This document shows, piece by piece, positions 1-10,574 of a DNA stretch of 64,000 nt. Each line of letters starts with the position of its first letter. Position 1 is the stretch's first letter. The DNA comes from Brachypodium distachyon (Eukaryota; Streptophyta; Magnoliopsida; Poales; Poaceae). The position numbers were made by a program, and so were the translations under genes. Under the pieces are notes generated by a model, which was given only the letters and a program-made list of their open reading frames with translations, was not told the DNA's origin and searched no databases. The stretch lies in the NCBI RefSeq assembly GCF_000005505.3, contig NC_016132.3, forward strand, positions 5,518,001 through 5,582,000, read 5' to 3'.

Positions 1-1181
1 ACTTCTCATTACTGACTGTTATAGAGGTTACAATTTTTCTGTGATGTGCAGCCTACCCTTTTTCACAAAATACCATTATGTATTTTTGTTAGTGCATCTT
101 CGATGCAATCCAACTTCTAAATTGAATCTGATATTGAAATCATAAGTTCTAATGATTTTGTCGCAGTTTGTTTGTCAGGGGAGATTAGTTAGTTAGTTAC
201 CGAATACTTCATACAGGTTGGTCACATAGTCTGTGCTTATTAAATTAAAGTTTGACGATTGGGAACATACATCTCCTGTGGTTCCAGTCTACAATGGTAA
301 TATATCTCCATACGCCGTCTTTTGAAGTTTGGAGTTCAGGCTTTTGCGTTGAAATTACTTGCCGAGTCTAACCATATACTCTTATGTCAAAGTCTGACAA
401 AGAATTGCAGTGCTGCATCAGTTGACTGGTCATAACTATTTCACCTGTACCAAGTTGTGATGGCCTTGATAGCAGTATGACTGTATGATTTCACTCTCAG
501 TCTGTGTGAACATATATAATATATATAGTGCAATTCTCAGTTGTCCTTTTGCTTACCCCCACACTTCAGCAATTTCTCATTAAACACACATACATGGTAA
601 TTGATGAAGGCTGGAAAGGAATGTAAGAGCTGATTTTCTTTTCTTGGTTTTCTGAATACAGGCCAGGGTGATTTGTGCTTGAGTTTTTTTATAAAACGGT
701 ATTATCAGAGCCTAATTAGAGAATGCTCATTGATTGCTGATGGATTGGCTGTTAACATAACTATAAGTTTGATGCTGAACCAAAGCACCCCCTAGTTTGA
801 TGCTGCATTGTCTTGTTCATCAGTTGTTGTTTGGATTTGCTGAACATTAGGTGAAGGTTTGATCTCCACATTGCTCCAACTTGATAGGCATTCTGTTTGT
901 TCTTGTTTGTAAAAATGCCTTTTCCATAACTCTTCAATAGATCCTTGGATCAATCAGTGTAAAGGTAAAACACAGCACCTTTAGAAATCTGCCAAAGCAG
1001 CTGAGAAGTACAAGGAATGTATTTCAGTGCATTTGAGAATTCTTCTTCTTCACACCTGACAAATAGTCTTGTGTTTCAATTGTTTGTTCATTGCCAGCTG
1101 TCCTTGCCACTGGTATTGCAGCCTAAAGAACTGCAATACTCTTGCTTTACTGATGTGCTGAAGTTTCTGTTGAATTTGCAG
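1..1181 (+). other. Probable intron sequence upstream of the terminal exon
   Basis: This is AT-rich, T-tract-rich sequence with no long open frame. It is consistent with one or more introns of the gene ending at 1439. No repeat element was recognised. Confidence 0.4.
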
Positions 1182-1439
1182 GGTCAACTTATGCAAATGA
1201 CCATGATGGTTCCACCTTCCTTCACTAAAGAACTCCAATATCTAAACAAGGAGGACCGGCTGCTCCGCTGGCTGGTGGTGAAGCATAGAGATGCAGTTTA
1301 CGGTCTGGAGTTCATCAATGAGGATGAACAGGGCAGCGAGATGGACAATTACCGCTATCGTACCAGGAGTAAGGATGATGATGTTGATGAATATGATGAC
1401 GACGACGATGATTACGAGTATGAGGTCGAGGAGGAGTAG
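1182..1439 (+). CDS. Terminal exon of an acidic-tailed plant protein (gene runs off the left edge)
   Basis: The exon opens after a good acceptor (TTTGCAG at 1175-1181) and reads about 85 residues to a TAG at 1437-1439. The first part is an ordinary mixed-charge sequence containing the stretch LLRWLVVKHRDAVYGLEF. The last 22 or so residues are almost only Asp, Glu and Tyr, a typical acidic C-terminal tail of nuclear or chaperone-like proteins. An open frame continues upstream of 1182, but it is Ser/Leu/Phe-rich and looks like read-through intron. Bases 1-1181 are AT-rich and look intronic; I could not place earlier exons with confidence. The 3' end converges on the minus-strand gene at 1938-2399. 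I do not recognise the family, and the reading phase at the acceptor rests only on frame continuity. Confidence 0.6.
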   Translation, partial: GQLMQMTMMVPPSFTKELQYLNKEDRLLRWLVVKHRDAVYGLEFINEDEQGSEMDNYRYRTRSKDDDVDEYDDDDDDYEYEVEEE

Positions 1440-1768
1440 ATTTGTGTGCCAAGATGTCTGCACTTTCAGTACTGTAAGGTGTGTTCTCCTGCAAACAAAT
1501 TGTTGTTGATTATAAAGTAGGGATTGAAGTAGAACCTATGAACTTCACTGTTTGTCAAAAGATCCTGGAGTACCTGAAATCTGATGTTGCATGTTGTTCG
1601 CTTGTTTGACATTTAAGCTGCCAATAAGCAGCAAATGATCTAATTGGCACATCATCGCTATGTTTATCATGTGGTATTTTATTGCTTTCTCAATACCCCA
1701 GTGTGAAACGGCTTTGCAGAACCGGGGGGAAACGCTGCGCTGTATACATGCATAAAACTTGATTATCA

Positions 1769-1774
1769 TTTATT
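1769..1774 (-). terminator. AATAAA polyadenylation signal of the minus-strand gene
   Basis: AATAAA reads on the minus strand about 165 bp past the stop codon of the 1938-2399 gene. This suits its 3' end and makes that gene convergent with the plus-strand gene ending at 1439. Confidence 0.45.
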
Positions 1775-1937
1775 CATCCACCAGTATATCATACATGTAC
1801 ATAGTGGTAAACCCCCAAACGCACACGGCACACACAACTACCGAACTACTAGTCATCACATCACCGGACACGGGACAGGACGCTCCTCCGCTGCAGCCAT
1901 CGTCGGCCGGCCGCTCTTGTTGCCAGGACCGATCAGA

Positions 1938-2399
1938 TCAGAAGCGACGCGCCAGCCTCCAGAACCACCCCATGATCCAGCCCCCGTCGTGCTCGTCGTC
2001 AGAATCCGAGTCGCAGTCGGTGTCGGAGCCGGAGTCGTCGCAGTCGGTGTCGGAGCCCCGGAACCACCCCATGATCCCGGCCTCCTCCTCCGCCCCGCTC
2101 TCCGGCCGTGGCTGAGCGCCCTCCTCTGAGCTGCTGCTCGCAGTCACAGCCGCCGCCACGTCTTCACCGCCGCACTGGAAGACCTGCGGAGCCCGTCGGA
2201 CCGGGTCCACCTCCTCCAACGCCACCAGTTTGGTGGGCAGAAGCGGCTCGGCGGAGGCCTCGCGGGGATCACCCACGGGATCGTGTGCTGCTGTTATCAC
2301 CTGCGGCGGGAGCTCGCCGGGGCGGCGCGCCGGGTAAAGGTCCACGAGGAGGCAGCAGAGCAGCGCGAAGAGGACCACGGCGGCGCTGGCGCGAGCCAT
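1938..2399 (-). CDS. Small secreted or type II membrane protein with two IMGWF motifs
   Basis: This single exon encodes 153 aa from the ATG at 2399. The same frame is open a further 30 codons upstream, but that part lacks a signal sequence, so the internal Met is preferred. Residues 1-20 form a hydrophobic signal peptide or anchor (MARASAAVVLFALLCCLLVD). A Pro/Ala/Glu-rich, probably disordered middle follows. The C-terminus has IMGWFRG at 109-115 and IMGWFWR at 142-148, separated by a run of Ser/Asp with two SDTDCD units. The protein ends in basic RLARRF. This looks like the precursor of a secreted peptide or a membrane-tethered amphipathic tail. I do not recognise a named family. GC content is very high, as in many short grass genes. 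A TTAAATA-like TATA candidate lies near 2515-2525 on the same strand. Confidence 0.6.
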   Translation of the reverse strand: MARASAAVVLFALLCCLLVDLYPARRPGELPPQVITAAHDPVGDPREASAEPLLPTKLVALEEVDPVRRAPQVFQCGGEDVAAAVTASSSSEEGAQPRPESGAEEEAGIMGWFRGSDTDCDDSGSDTDCDSDSDDEHDGGWIMGWFWRLARRF

Positions 2400-2489
2400 G
2401 TTTGCTCTCGCGCCCGTGTGATCGATCGGCCGGTGTGTGGTGGTGTGGAAGAGAAACTTATGAGAGCTGCTGGGTTCGAAGCTAGCCAA

Positions 2490-3412
2490 TGAAATGAGGA
2501 GGCCGGCTAGCTTACGTATTTAAGTGTGATTTGCTAGAGTTGGGAACTTGGGATGTGGTAGTACTACGAACCATTCCAGCGCGCTTAATTAAGGTCGTTT
2601 GGTTAATCGCTAAGGAAGCGTCCCGGTCCCATGTGTCGCATTCCTGCTTCGAGGGGGAGAAGACTAGAGCGAGAGCGACCGTCTGACCGAGCAAGGTAGA
2701 GGGGGATCTCAGCTGGGCAACACTCGGAGCAATCCCTCCTTGGCGCACCTAGCAGATGATACACAATGTTCCGCTAGAGGTTTTACGGTGCCGCGCCCGC
2801 CGTTGGTTATTCTTTGTCAAACCACTACGGTTCTCACGTACGTGAAAGTAATGACGTAGATCGCACATTATTGGTGGACGATATGTTTGTGATTGTGACT
2901 ACAATGCAATGCATGGACATGTGAAATGACTATCGATCGGTGCATGCCTGACTCGCTCCAGCTTTGCCTTTCGCATGCATATATACATGCACGGTCAGGT
3001 ATCGCCAGATTGTGTTGATTGTTCTGTTTTACGGGTATTAAAGTATAGCATGTGTCACTAATTATGCTCAGTTATTATAACTACTTCTCTGAGAGAAAGC
3101 GCATGCCCAATTTTAGCTACTTTCTAATTTTCGGTTTGAAACAAAGGATAGAACGTACTAATAAAAAGAATACATATTTTTGATCCATCGACTGTAGGAC
3201 CAATTCTAATTTTAGTACATCAGTTTTAATAACAAAGATTATTGGTCCTCCATATGTCAAAATCATCTAGATTTGCTCTTTTGCCCAATTGAAAGCCAAG
3301 CGGTTTTAACGATGATTTGACAGTGATTTCGTACATGTGCTAGCCCACAATCAGCACCAAAAAAAGAAGGAAAAGAGGAAATATAAAAGAAATGGAAATT
3401 GAAGTTTTTATT
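2490..3412. other. Intergenic, no gene seen
   Basis: Only short frames are present, none with a recognisable domain. Up to about 2750 this is probably the promoter of the minus-strand gene; the rest is AT-rich unique-looking DNA. Confidence 0.4.
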
Positions 3413-3434
3413 GAAAATTAATTAAGTTAAAAAT
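3413..3434. repeat. Left target-site duplication of the LINE
   Basis: These 22 bp are identical to 4119-4140 and directly abut the LINE 5' end. Confidence 0.9.
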
Positions 3435-4118
3435 GCGGCTTTCTTTTGTGGTCATGAATTGGCTCCTCGGGCTGCGGAGGTCTGGTTCTCCAAGGCACCA
3501 ACGAAATGCAAGCTTTTCATGTGGTTGGCGCTTAGAGGCAGGTGCTGGACCGCGGACAGACTTGCTAGGCACGGCTTGACCCATCCGGCACGATGTTCTT
3601 TGTGTGATCAGGAGCAAGAGACCATTGATCATCTACTCCTTGGTTGTGTGGTTGCCAGGCAGGTATGGTCATCGTATCTAAGGAGTTGGGGCAAGCTATG
3701 TTGGTTACCTTCACCGCATGACACTCTCGCAAGCTGGTGGCCTGGTCTTGATGTTCAAGGCAAGAATCGCAAGCTGGTGGCCTGGTCTTGATGTTCAGGG
3801 CAAGAAGGACAAGAGGAATATCAACACCAGTATCACTCTCATATGCTGGTGTATTTGGAAGCACAGGAACTCAGTGGTTTTTGATGCACTCGCTCCAAAT
3901 GTCTCTCAGATTCGGCGGGCGATAGACACCGAAGGAAGGGCGTGGTTGCAGGCAGGTCTATTCAGTAATGTTGCTGGTTCTTCTTTTTCTAGTCTAGTGG
4001 ACATTGCGTGGAATGTAATTGAGTAATTGATGTACTTTCGCCTACGGGCATGTAACCACATCACGGTTTTCTTCTTCGATATATGATACTCCTGCTTGGG
4101 AGTATTCTAGAAAAAAAA
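3435..4118 (+). mobile_element. 5'-truncated LINE (non-LTR retrotransposon) with zf-RVT domain
   Basis: The insertion is bounded by a perfect 22-bp direct repeat (3413-3434 and 4119-4140, beginning GAAAATTAATTAAG) and ends in an A-rich tail after TTCTAG. The reading frame from 3435 gives the reverse-transcriptase zinc-binding region: TKCKLFMWLALRGRCWTADR, then a Cys/His set in CSLCDQEQETIDHLLLGC. The frame is broken by a 40-bp tandem duplication (3727-3766 and 3767-3806, one mismatch), after which the protein continues one frame over to a stop near 4025. Only the last part of ORF2 was copied, as is usual for target-primed reverse transcription. The element is dead. Confidence 0.9.
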
Positions 4119-4140
4119 GAAAATTAATTAAGTTAAAAAT
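4119..4140. repeat. Right target-site duplication of the LINE
   Basis: These 22 bp are identical to 3413-3434 and follow the A-rich LINE tail. Confidence 0.9.
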
Positions 4141-4456
4141 AGTAAATCTATATTTGGAATTGAAAATATTGGAAAACAAGTATGACTCTATATTTCTACA
4201 AACTAAATATTTAAAACTTCTTTTTAAATGAAGATTACAAGAAAAGAATAGAGAAAGAGAAAAATAACGATGAATTCTCTAAAATCAAGAATATTCCTAA
4301 TAGATCTTGTTAGCATAGAAAATTTAAAAATGAATACACAAAATAGAAAGAATTTTTATAACACTTATGATTGTAATGCATTTATAAATTTCATAACAAA
4401 ATTATAACTGCTAGCTATAACATCCATGTGCCACTGTATCACTCGTGCAAAATAAC

Positions 4457-4668
4457 TATCCCCTCTATTCTATAAAATAACTCATATAACTTTTTTTCTA
4501 TTTGTTCTTTTATATAGATCATTTCTCATTGATTCTCGCTCCCGGCCAATAACCGTTCAGACCGATTTATTTTTAAATCAACTTGGTTGGCCAGACAACT
4601 AAAACCAAAGCTAATCTTGGTTGAAGTGCATAAATTATATGAGCTGTTTTATAGAATGGAGAAAGTAT
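4457..4668. mobile_element. MITE with inverted ends (same family as 9966-10184 and 58782-58992)
   Basis: The left end CTATTCTATAAAATAACTC is the inverse of the right end around 4636-4660, with both arms carrying CTCATATAA. The internal CCCGGCCAATAAC block is shared with the other two copies. It is about 210 bp with no coding capacity. Confidence 0.7.
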
Positions 4669-5404
4669 CATGTCATCATCAAAACCGCTTTCAATGGATT
4701 GAAAGCACAAGACTAGACAAATTTGATAGCCAAGGGACCAGAAGTTAAAGTCGAGGACCAATTTAGAGTTAATAATAGTCGAGGTACCAAAAATAAGAAA
4801 GTTCAGTGTGATCATGTTGTGCTTTGGAATGGACTTAGTCTGTCCTCGGGGCAGGATTGAGCCAGAAAATGATCGGATAGATTTGATGCTATGCAAGGAA
4901 AAATAACTTCGATCAGGATAACTCGCTGACAGGTGACAGCAATATGCTCAGACTTTTCAGAGCCTGGACATGCATGGTGTGGTTCTGCCTAAATTGTCAA
5001 TGAAGCTTTCGCATTTTATTATCCTGCTACAGTTCCACGTATCGGATTCTTATTGGCCTCACTGACTTGTCTTCCATCTCCCTGTTTTCGTACAGAACGC
5101 TGATTGGTTTCAGTTGTTGTTTTTGCTGAGGAAAACTGTGATGTGTTTCAGTTGCACCAAAAAATTGGGTTTTAAGATGAATGGCCTAAGCCCGGGTTAA
5201 AATTTGAAATTCTCAGCGCAAGGGTGCAGAGTTGTTAAGACAAGCTGCGGCTTCACCGCTCACACCAAAAGATCAGGGCAAAGCAATGACGATAGGTCAT
5301 CTCTATACGAGGACTAGAACTTGGAGCAAGCTGGGCTGGAAGAGGATCGGAACCTGATGACTTTGGTACTACCATTGTCCTAGTTTCGTGCGAGATATAT
5401 ATAC
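4669..5404. other. Intergenic, no gene seen
   Basis: No domain-bearing frame, RNA gene or clear repeat was found. Confidence 0.35.
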
Positions 5405-5880
5405 TAAGGGCTTGTCTTGTTTGGATTGTGTCTTGGTGTGTGCTACTGTGCTAGCCTGGGCAGCCGGACATGTGCATGAGAGTGTTTGGTTGGCGTCCGG
5501 CCAGGCGGCGAGGTCCTGTTTGTTTGGATATCTGTTTCAGCTTTTGGTGCTTTTAGCAATCTCAAAAGCATTTCTCCTGTTTACACATGAAACTGAGAAA
5601 CACTTCTGGATGTGCTTTTGATGCTTCTAGCTGAGAAGTACGTCGGGAGGTGTTTCTCAGCTTCATGTGTAAACGAGAGAAGTGCTTTTGAGATTGCGAA
5701 AAACACCAAAATCTGAAACAGAAGCCCAAACAAACAGGGCCATGGCACCAAAATTGCTGGCATGAGCAGATGAGCTCACCCGTTTCTATCGTTAATACCC
5801 GCTTGAATCTCTATGTATCGCCAGGCAAGCAGTTGTTTTTGTCATGCATTTGTTCAGAACTCCAAACCAAACATGCCCTA
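5405..5880. mobile_element. Nested hairpin MITEs, hAT-like
   Basis: The outer ends TAAGGGCTTGTCTTGTTTGG (5405) and the inverse CCAAACCAAACATGCCCTA (to 5880) bracket an inner, nearly perfect hairpin at 5514-5739. The inner arms pair over roughly 100 bp: TCCTGTTTGTTTGG against CCAAACAAACAGGG, and CACATGAAACTGAGAAACAC against its inverse. GGGC-TTGTTTGG-type ends are typical of small hAT-derived elements in grasses. I could not fix target duplications. Confidence 0.65.
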
Positions 5881-6776
5881 AATCTCTATGTCTGATGGAT
5901 CATACATCCCTGTTTGCAATATTTTCCAACAAACTTTGACCATTTTACCATTTAGCTAGCTAACTAATTAATATTTTTCTTCTTAGGTGTATATAATAAA
6001 GTTGAGCTAGCTCATGTAGTTCAACAATCACAAACCGAGTCTAATATCTCTTCAACCCAAAACATATCGTGCTTGCCATGTGGGATCTCAGGAACTCCCA
6101 ATTAGGAACCATATCATGATCACCGATTAGAGAGACGACTTATCCCCTAGTCCACTCGTCAAAGCTCCCTCCTCTTGGAGTCTTGTCTTGTAGTTTTAAC
6201 AAGTCAACCCAAGACCTTAAACCACTCGCATTAGGCACCCAAAGCATGCTTGCATCATCTACCTATGCATATAGAACAACACCCAAAAGTCGTACACACA
6301 CTGCCATGCATGTTTGACACAGAAAGAGAAGTGCACGTGGCTGTAAAATTACACATGCATAGCTTTTGGACAAACCATTACTACACTGCAAAGGAGCCGG
6401 GGTTCAATCTTCAAAGTCATCCTCTGAATATTGGTAGACCCTAAGGACTATATATCTACTATATTACTGCAGCTACTGCTAACTGATTACTACAGCACTT
6501 AATACATAACTACAGATATTGCAGCTAAGCTTGAGGCCTTGAGCTTGACATTAGAGTCAACAAAGGCGCCATGGGAGATCACACTCACACACAGCGATCG
6601 ATACAGACACACTTAAGCCGCAAAACTAATTGACTCTCGGAGCAGCCCTAGCTACTCCTATAAACTTAGTAGATCGAAGCATCTTAGTACTGATGAAGTG
6701 GTAATACATATAAGGGAAATATATATAGATAAAGATAATCTGTCTGGCTAGCTGATGTAGCTGTCAATTTGACTGG
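5881..6776. other. Intergenic or 3' flank of the I9 gene; no other gene seen
   Basis: The sequence is AT-rich with no domain-bearing frame. The part next to 6777 is presumably the 3' UTR of the minus-strand I9 gene. Confidence 0.35.
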
Positions 6777-7298
6777 TCAAGCAAGCTCCTGGTTCTTCTC
6801 CACCACCCTCACCTCCTTGGCGGACCTCAGCACGCTCGCCTGCATCAATGGTTAACTTTAATCCAAGATTCATCGGTGAACATATATATCTTAACATGGG
6901 TGTAGGGTCAGGTCGGCTGGGAATTAACCTGAGCGTCGGTGATCTCGGCAGCAAAGCCGTCGACGATGGCGAGCGAGGACTTCTTCCGGTAGGTGTCGGG
7001 CGGGCCGAGGAGCTTGGCCAGCAGCTTGTCGTGCTTGTCGCTCAGGTATGCGTCCAGCGTGGCCGACCCCTGCTTCGAGCTGCACGCAGCCAACGAATTA
7101 AACGGTCATCCATTGATCAACAAATTAAACAGCAGATGCTCGTCAGTGATATGTGGGAGTACAATATTGTGTTTAGGTATACAGCATTCTAGAAATTAAA
7201 AATGCTTAGGTATATACAGACCGATCGGCTCTAAGGCGCTCGTAGACAGGGTCGAAGTTCATGAACACGAAGTACACCTCCTGCTGCGGCTTCGCCAT
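6777..7298 (-). CDS. Stand-alone subtilisin propeptide-like protein (peptidase inhibitor I9)
   Basis: Three exons: 7222-7298, 6929-7079 and 6777-6839, all with GT-AG introns, giving 77+151+63 nt and a 96-aa protein. The fold-defining pattern of the subtilase propeptide is present. A beta strand QEVYFVFMNFDP (5-16) is followed by helix 1, SATLDAYLSDKHDKLLAKLL, then the turn VDGFAAEITDAQ (65-76). The last exon gives ASVLRSAKEVRVVEKN, which matches the usual end of the propeptide at the site where the protease domain would begin. Here a stop follows, and there is no signal peptide. Stand-alone I9 proteins in plants are thought to act as subtilase inhibitors or chaperones; activity here is inferred. 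A TATA box lies at 7424-7434, about 130 bp upstream of the ATG. The exon structure is well supported because all phases close. Confidence 0.88.
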
Positions 7299-7423
7299 TG
7301 CTCACTCTTGTTCCTCTACACGGCTAGCCAGCTACTACTACTAATTAAGGTCTCAGTTTCAGTGTGAATGAGTGAGTGAGTCAGTGCTGGGTTAATTGGT
7401 TGCATATATCATTGCGACGGGCT

Positions 7424-7434
7424 GCTATTTATAG
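7424..7434 (-). promoter_or_regulatory. TATA box of the I9 gene
   Basis: GCTATAAATAG on the minus strand lies 126 bp upstream of the ATG at 7298, a normal position given a short 5' UTR. Confidence 0.7.
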
Positions 7435-9177
7435 CTGGTGGAGCTGGAGGAGATGGTCACGGACGACTCAAGTCACCGTCCCGGGAACGGGCATGCACAG
7501 ACCTGCAAAGACTTTTCTTACTGCACCCAGATTAGCCTAGATCTAGATGATTAATCAGTCAAACAGAGCACGACGTGCTCAACTAACAAACATGCAGGCA
7601 AAACTGCGCAAGCTAGGCTTGATTTGGTCAAGGGAATCTCACTTATAATAAGTACACGCCACATGCATAGTACGAACGTCCAGCCACTGATTAATTATTT
7701 CATTCTAGCTCTTGTCAGTATTCAGTTCAGCTAGCTGCCGGGTACTGTTACTTACACGCTCCTCGTATATGTCTTAACAAGCACTCCAATAGTAAAAAAA
7801 AAACATAGGAGTATGTTGGTTGCAGTAGCTGCGGAAGAGATATATTGCAATATGGTTCGTGAGCAATATCTATCCAACAGAATGTTTTTTATGCCGGAGA
7901 GGGGGCCGGGTTTGTAAGCGTATAAATGGAATCTTGCACAGGGCTGGAAGAGGTCAAGGACTCGAGATCTCTGCGCTGCACCTGAGACTCGATCAGGGAG
8001 GCGCTGTAGGCTGGAGATTGGCCGGGTGGGTTGTAACTTGTACGCATGCATGCCGTCGTAACGTAGTAGCTGGTCAGAACTCTCATCAGAAGTCAGGAAC
8101 CAACCAGAGCCCAGATCCAGATGGGATGGGATATGTGTGAGCAGCTAGCTCCCCGTACGTTTACGGGCGCTGCATGCATGCATGCGTGGCCAGAGCGAGA
8201 CGGAGAGAGAGGGCCTGGACGGATCTGATCCGGATCTGGCGCAAAGGACGTACGGCACGGGCCAAGCGGCGCCCGGGCCGGGCGGCGAGGGATCGTCAGA
8301 ATGCATGCATATCAATTTCTAGGATGTCCACAGCGTTTTAGCTTGTCTGCTTGTGTCCTGCTGGCTACCCTTGTTAGCTTATCCTTGTTTGGTCAGTAGC
8401 TGGCTAGCAGCTGCGTCGACTGCATCACAACCAATTTAGTACTGATCGACATGATCGATATTTGGAGAACCATCTGCATGCATTGACGTGCATGCATGCA
8501 TGAGAGCTAGCTACAGATCCGACGATCGATCGGTTCAACTGCTCACAAGACCTCGTCACCACTCCACACTCCTCCATAGGCCGTTTGGCTTCGAAGTACT
8601 ACACGTTTACACGCACGGTACAGTGTAGGTTCTGGCTAGTTTAGACAAGCAATATGCCGGCCCCGGCCGGGCCGGGATCATTGGTCAGGCGTTGCCACGT
8701 TTCGATGTCACCCAGCTAGCTTGCGAAAGGTCGTCGGAGGCTCGGAGCTGTGGGGGACTGGTTTCCCATAATCCCACCGGGGCATCACATGCAGGCTTGC
8801 CAGCTTATTATGGTTGCTGTTACGTGTTTTCCATATGCATATATGCATGGATGGTCATCAATTACCACCGTTTCGATCGATCGATCCGAATTGGGGTCAT
8901 TTCCAGGGTCCCATATATATGCAGCTAGCTAGCTTCAAGAGGAAGACTTTTGTTGGCGCCTCTTCCCTTTGTCGTTCCATGGGTGGATGCCTGCAGGGTA
9001 ACAAACTCTGTGGACTGTGTGGCGCTGTGCAGTACATATGCTGCAGGTATGCAGGTGCGCGCGCGCGACGACATGAACTAAAGACAGCCTTGCATCCAGG
9101 CACACACGTGAAGAATGAACAAGCCTATTTGTAAAGAACGCGAGAGAAACTCTTTTATTCGATCGCACCGTCAGGCT
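7435..9177. other. Intergenic upstream of the I9 gene
   Basis: It contains the RY cluster and many short palindromes (GATCGATC, AGCTAGCT). No supported gene was found; the short frames here lack domains. Confidence 0.35.
8168..8502. promoter_or_regulatory. Cluster of RY (CATGCATG) motifs upstream of the I9 gene
   Basis: CATGCA/TGCATG motifs recur at about 8170-8185, 8301-8310 and 8476-8502, which is 0.7-1.1 kb upstream of the TATA box. RY motifs are known binding sites of B3 (ABI3/FUS3-type) factors in seed genes. A link to this gene is inference, and CATGCATG is also a common low-complexity string in grass DNA. Confidence 0.3.
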
Positions 9178-9224
9178 GCTATAGCAAAGTTTTTTTTTTC
9201 TTTTTGCGAGGAGCTATAGCAAAG
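9178..9224 (-). mobile_element. Ultra-short LINE-tail insertion with 12-bp target duplication
   Basis: GCTATAGCAAAG occurs at 9178-9189 and again at 9213-9224. The 23 bp between read, on the minus strand, as TCCTCGCAAAAAG followed by A10. This is the form of an insertion that copied only the extreme 3' end and tail of a retroposon. Confidence 0.6.
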
Positions 9225-9965
9225 AATTGGCTAAGGAACAGACTCGCCAGCAGCCTCCCGTGTCGCTCCCGGTGGCGACACGGCCAGGCAGCGGCGGAAA
9301 ACCTAGATATAGTCCCCCAATCTTTGCCTCCTCCTGCCTTGCCCACCGCCCAAGGATGCCGCCCCCCACGGGCGGACGCCACCCTAGACACATTCGGCAA
9401 CGGAGCTTAGTGGCAAGCGGGTTGGTGGCGGGGGTTTTCGGCATTGGCTTTTCTGCCACACGCAGCATGGCGCCTTCCTTCGAGTCGTTGCGGAGGGCCA
9501 CAATGTGCGACGCTACCCGGTGGCGTCTTCTGTTGGGTCTGAGTTGTAGGCCTGCCCTGGACCTGCGCCAAGTGCTATCTGTTGGGCGTGGCGGTTTGGT
9601 GAGCGTTGGCAGAGGCTTGGTGCAATGGTGGCTGGGCACTTCGACGAGTGTCCTTGTGCGGTGGCCCCTGTTCAGCCTTATGAGTCTCACTGCTATGATG
9701 GGTTCTCCTGGTCGCGGTGGTGTCTAGCGGCTGCGGGTGAAAACCTAGACACCGACGACGATGACGGATCACTCCCTTCTTGATATAAGGTCTTCCGCCC
9801 TTTGTGGTTGAGGTTTGTCCGAACGAAAGCTTGGATTCGGTTTATCTGGATCGCGGGCAACTACGTCTTTGAAGACCTTTTGACCGGCGGCGGATGATGG
9901 CCCTATGACAAAAGAGGCTCTCAATTACAATTTCCAAAGTCGCTATAGTACCAGCTGCTGCTAGC
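9225..9965. other. GC-rich non-coding or repeat-like sequence
   Basis: Long frames occur on both strands (for example 9227-9727 +), but they overlap, lack domains and are Pro/Arg/Ala-rich. They look like composition artefacts of a GC-rich repeat. The element type was not recognised. Confidence 0.3.
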
Positions 9966-10184
9966 TACTCTCTCCATTCCACAAGACAACGTGTATAGAT
10001 TTTTCTCATTTGTTCCACAATACATCTCATTTTTCTTTTATTATCCGCACCCGGCCAATAACTACTCACATCCATTTATTATTAACCTAACATGAATGGT
10101 GAACCATTAAGAACGAGAACTCTCTTGGTCCAAGCGCACAAATCTATATGAGATCGATGTATTTTGGAATTAACAGAGGGAGTA
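9966..10184. mobile_element. MITE with TA-flanked CTCTCTCC/GAGGGAG ends
   Basis: The ends TACTCTCTCCATTCC and AACAGAGGGAGTA are inverted, with TA at both outer edges. Internal CACCCGGCCAATAAC is shared with 4457-4668 and, inverted, with 58782-58992. Confidence 0.75.
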
Positions 10185-10574
10185 GCTACCTATATATACA
10201 TGAAACACAAACGTACACATGGATCCTGCCGAATTCCAGCCCTAGCTATGCTAGCTAACTCGACGTTCAAAGTCCCACAAAAGTTACACAGCACTGTGCA
10301 AAAAGCTACGCGCGCATGCATGCACGAAAAGGAGGCATATATAGGAACCGTACTGACCGGTCGGCACACAGGACTAGCTAGTAGTACAGTGCATGGAACC
10401 ATCTATCATGCACGCTTACGGTTCGTGACGGACTGACTTACGGTGCGCCGGTGCGGCTTCATATAATTGGAGAACCCGATGATCGAGCTATTGGCTTGGT
10501 TTAATTGATGCTTCGATTAGATTCGAAGCACTAGTGTTTCGCATTCGGTGACTGTGTGTGCACACACACTAGGG

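Noticed and set aside
7752..8140. Overlapping frames of 65-99 aa on both strands
   Set aside because: No domain, no splice or promoter context, and AT/GC-neutral sequence expected to give such frames by chance.
9227..9727. 166-aa plus-strand frame with overlapping minus-strand frame of 158 aa
   Set aside because: GC-rich with no domain and equal openness on both strands; probably repeat-derived.
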